From Caulobacter soli (GTDB lineage: Bacteria > Pseudomonadota > Alphaproteobacteria > Caulobacterales > Caulobacteraceae), in NCBI RefSeq assembly GCF_011045195.1, contig NZ_CP049199.1, forward strand, positions 3,720,001-3,784,000: a DNA stretch of 64,000 bases. The letters run 5' to 3'. Position 1 is the first letter of the stretch, and every line of letters begins with the position of its first letter. This document shows positions 61,042-64,000 of this stretch, in pieces. The translations under genes and the position numbers were made by a program. Below the pieces are notes generated by a model. It was not told the origin of the DNA and ran no database searches. It saw only the letters and a program-made list of their open reading frames with translations.

Positions 61042-61767
61042 ATGACACGGACGACGATGCGGAAGATGGCCTGGGCCAGCCTGTCGGCGGGCATGGCCCT
61101 GGCCGTCGCGGTCGGCGCGTTCGCGCTGTCCGCTCCCGGCGGCACCGCCCAGCGCCCGGTGGTGCTGGAGCTGTTCCAGAGTCAGGGCTGTTCGTCCTGC
61201 CCACCGGCCAACGCCAATCTCAACGCCATCGCCGACAGGCCCGACGTGCTGGCCTTGAGCTTCGGCGTCACCTACTGGGACCAGCTGGGCTGGAAGGACA
61301 CCTTCGCTAAGCCCGCCTACACCGATCGCCAGAAGGCCTATGCCCGCGGCCTGGGCGCCCAGCTGGGCACGCCGCAGATGGTGGTCGAGGGCCGCGAGGA
61401 CCTGATCGGCACGAACGCCCGCGACGTCGAGCTGGCCCTGCGCCGCGCCCGGCCGGCCATGGACGCCACGATCGCCCTGTCGCGCGGCCGGGTCGAGATC
61501 GGCGCGGGCCAGGCCCCCAAGGCCGGCGCCGACGTCTGGCTGGTGCGCTACGACCCGCGCGTCCAGCAGGTGGCCATCCAGCGCGGCGAGAACAACGGCA
61601 AGACCCTGCCCCACCGCGACGTGGTCCGCGAACTGACCCGCTTGGGCGGCTGGACCGGCTCGCCGAAGGCCTTCTCGACCATGGCGCCGAGCGATCCGGC
61701 CCTGCGCACGGCGGTGCTGGTCCAGGCCAAGGACGGCGGCCCGATCCTGGCGGCGGCGCGGCTTTGA
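61042..61767 (+). CDS. DUF1223 secreted thioredoxin-like protein
   Basis: This 241-residue protein has an N-terminal signal sequence (residues 10-30) and a thioredoxin-like start RPVVLELFQSQGCSSCPPAN with the Cys50-x-x-Cys53 pair. The segments LSFGVTYWDQLGWKDTFAKP and YARGLGAQLGTPQMVVEGRE are DUF1223-specific. A disulfide-related or redox role in the periplasm is plausible (inference). Start ATG 61042. Confidence 0.88.
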   Translation: MTRTTMRKMAWASLSAGMALAVAVGAFALSAPGGTAQRPVVLELFQSQGCSSCPPANANLNAIADRPDVLALSFGVTYWDQLGWKDTFAKPAYTDRQKAYARGLGAQLGTPQMVVEGREDLIGTNARDVELALRRARPAMDATIALSRGRVEIGAGQAPKAGADVWLVRYDPRVQQVAIQRGENNGKTLPHRDVVRELTRLGGWTGSPKAFSTMAPSDPALRTAVLVQAKDGGPILAAARL

Positions 61768-61782
61768 CGCGTCGTCGGGCGG

Positions 61783-61805
61783 CTGCTGACACCTGATGTC
61801 AGCAG
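61783..61805. terminator. Hairpin downstream of the DUF1223 gene
   Basis: CTGCTGACA-CCTGA-TGTCAGCAG is a perfect 9-bp stem 16 bases after the stop codon. It lacks a U-tract, so termination there is uncertain; a regulatory dyad is the alternative. Confidence 0.5.
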
Positions 61806-61836
61806 TCTGCGGCCACCTGCCGCCATCGCGACATTT

Positions 61837-61851
61837 GTTCGCACCTTGTTC
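61837..61851 (+). promoter_or_regulatory. SOS box (LexA operator) of uvrA
   Basis: GTTC-GCACCTT-GTTC is an exact match to the alphaproteobacterial LexA operator GTTC-N7-GTTC. It ends 81 bases upstream of the uvrA ATG, so uvrA is likely DNA-damage inducible. Confidence 0.85.
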
Positions 61852-61932
61852 TTGTGTTAATCGCCGGTCTGCGCCCTACATATAGCCGTCTCGCCGTGGC
61901 TCCCCTCCACGGCCTCACGCGTTCCGGAAAAC

Positions 61933-64000
<2,068 letters not shown>

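Overview
The window is chromosomal DNA of a stalked alphaproteobacterium, almost certainly Caulobacter or a very close relative. The evidence is uniformly high GC with strong codon bias, the order of the division and cell-wall (dcw) genes, an alphaproteobacterial FtsZ tail, Caulobacter-type flagellins in tandem, fliX divergent from flgI, CtrA-type TTAA-N7-TTAAC and CcrM-type GANTC sites, and a GTTC-N7-GTTC SOS box ahead of uvrA. No prophage, transposase, CRISPR array or tRNA was seen. This is core chromosome with a few accessory inserts.

Layout. 1-8.0 kb: a cut-off chrA, rlmJ, a DUF2945 protein, topoisomerase IB, a DUF2975/XRE pair, an alpha/beta hydrolase, an ankyrin protein and a WYL regulator. 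8.2-10.3 kb: two near-identical flagellin genes, each with the same structured leader and its own terminator. 10.3-11.4 kb: a GNAT gene and, in the following gap, a compact unit with palindrome, promoter and terminator that looks like an unannotated small RNA of about 72 nt. 11.4-16.5 kb: a minus-strand tyrosine/homogentisate operon (aminotransferase, hppD, hmgA, fah, Rieske ferredoxin). 16.8-19.5 kb: a TetR/PhyH-dioxygenase pair, an Lrp regulator and a small lipoprotein.

19.6-42.0 kb is the dcw cluster, all on the minus strand. Transcription order is mraZ, rsmH, ftsL, ftsI, murE, murF, mraY, murD, ftsW, murG, murC, murB, ddl, ftsQ, ftsA, ftsZ. Many junctions overlap by 1-8 bases, so most genes are translationally coupled. 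The cluster is interrupted by two plus-strand genes between murG and murC and by an M28 peptidase gene between murB and ddl. Four gaps hold GC-rich inverted-repeat elements. The ftsZ gap carries a CtrA box, three GANTC sites and a DnaA-like box. The mraZ leader carries a triple TGGG repeat that fits an MraZ box.

42.3-64.0 kb: the RNase P RNA gene (minus strand), a Phd/PIN toxin-antitoxin pair with a palindromic operator, a PaiB/amidase/EamA operon, a flavin monooxygenase, an enoyl-CoA hydratase, a lone receiver protein and a DUF885 protein. Then come dksA (with a degenerate zinc finger), the fliX / flgI-flgJ-flbY flagellar locus with a clear sigma-54 promoter, an SDR, an ABC-F ATPase, a frameshifted DUF1203 gene, a hybrid histidine kinase, a DUF1223 protein and the 5' two thirds of uvrA.

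The cell-cycle genes (dcw, flagellar, flagellin) share a control vocabulary of CtrA, CcrM/GANTC, DnaA, sigma-54 and MraZ sites, while metabolic and stress genes sit between them. The most novel-looking item is the putative small RNA at 11037-11108, whose promoter overlaps a perfect LacI-type palindrome.
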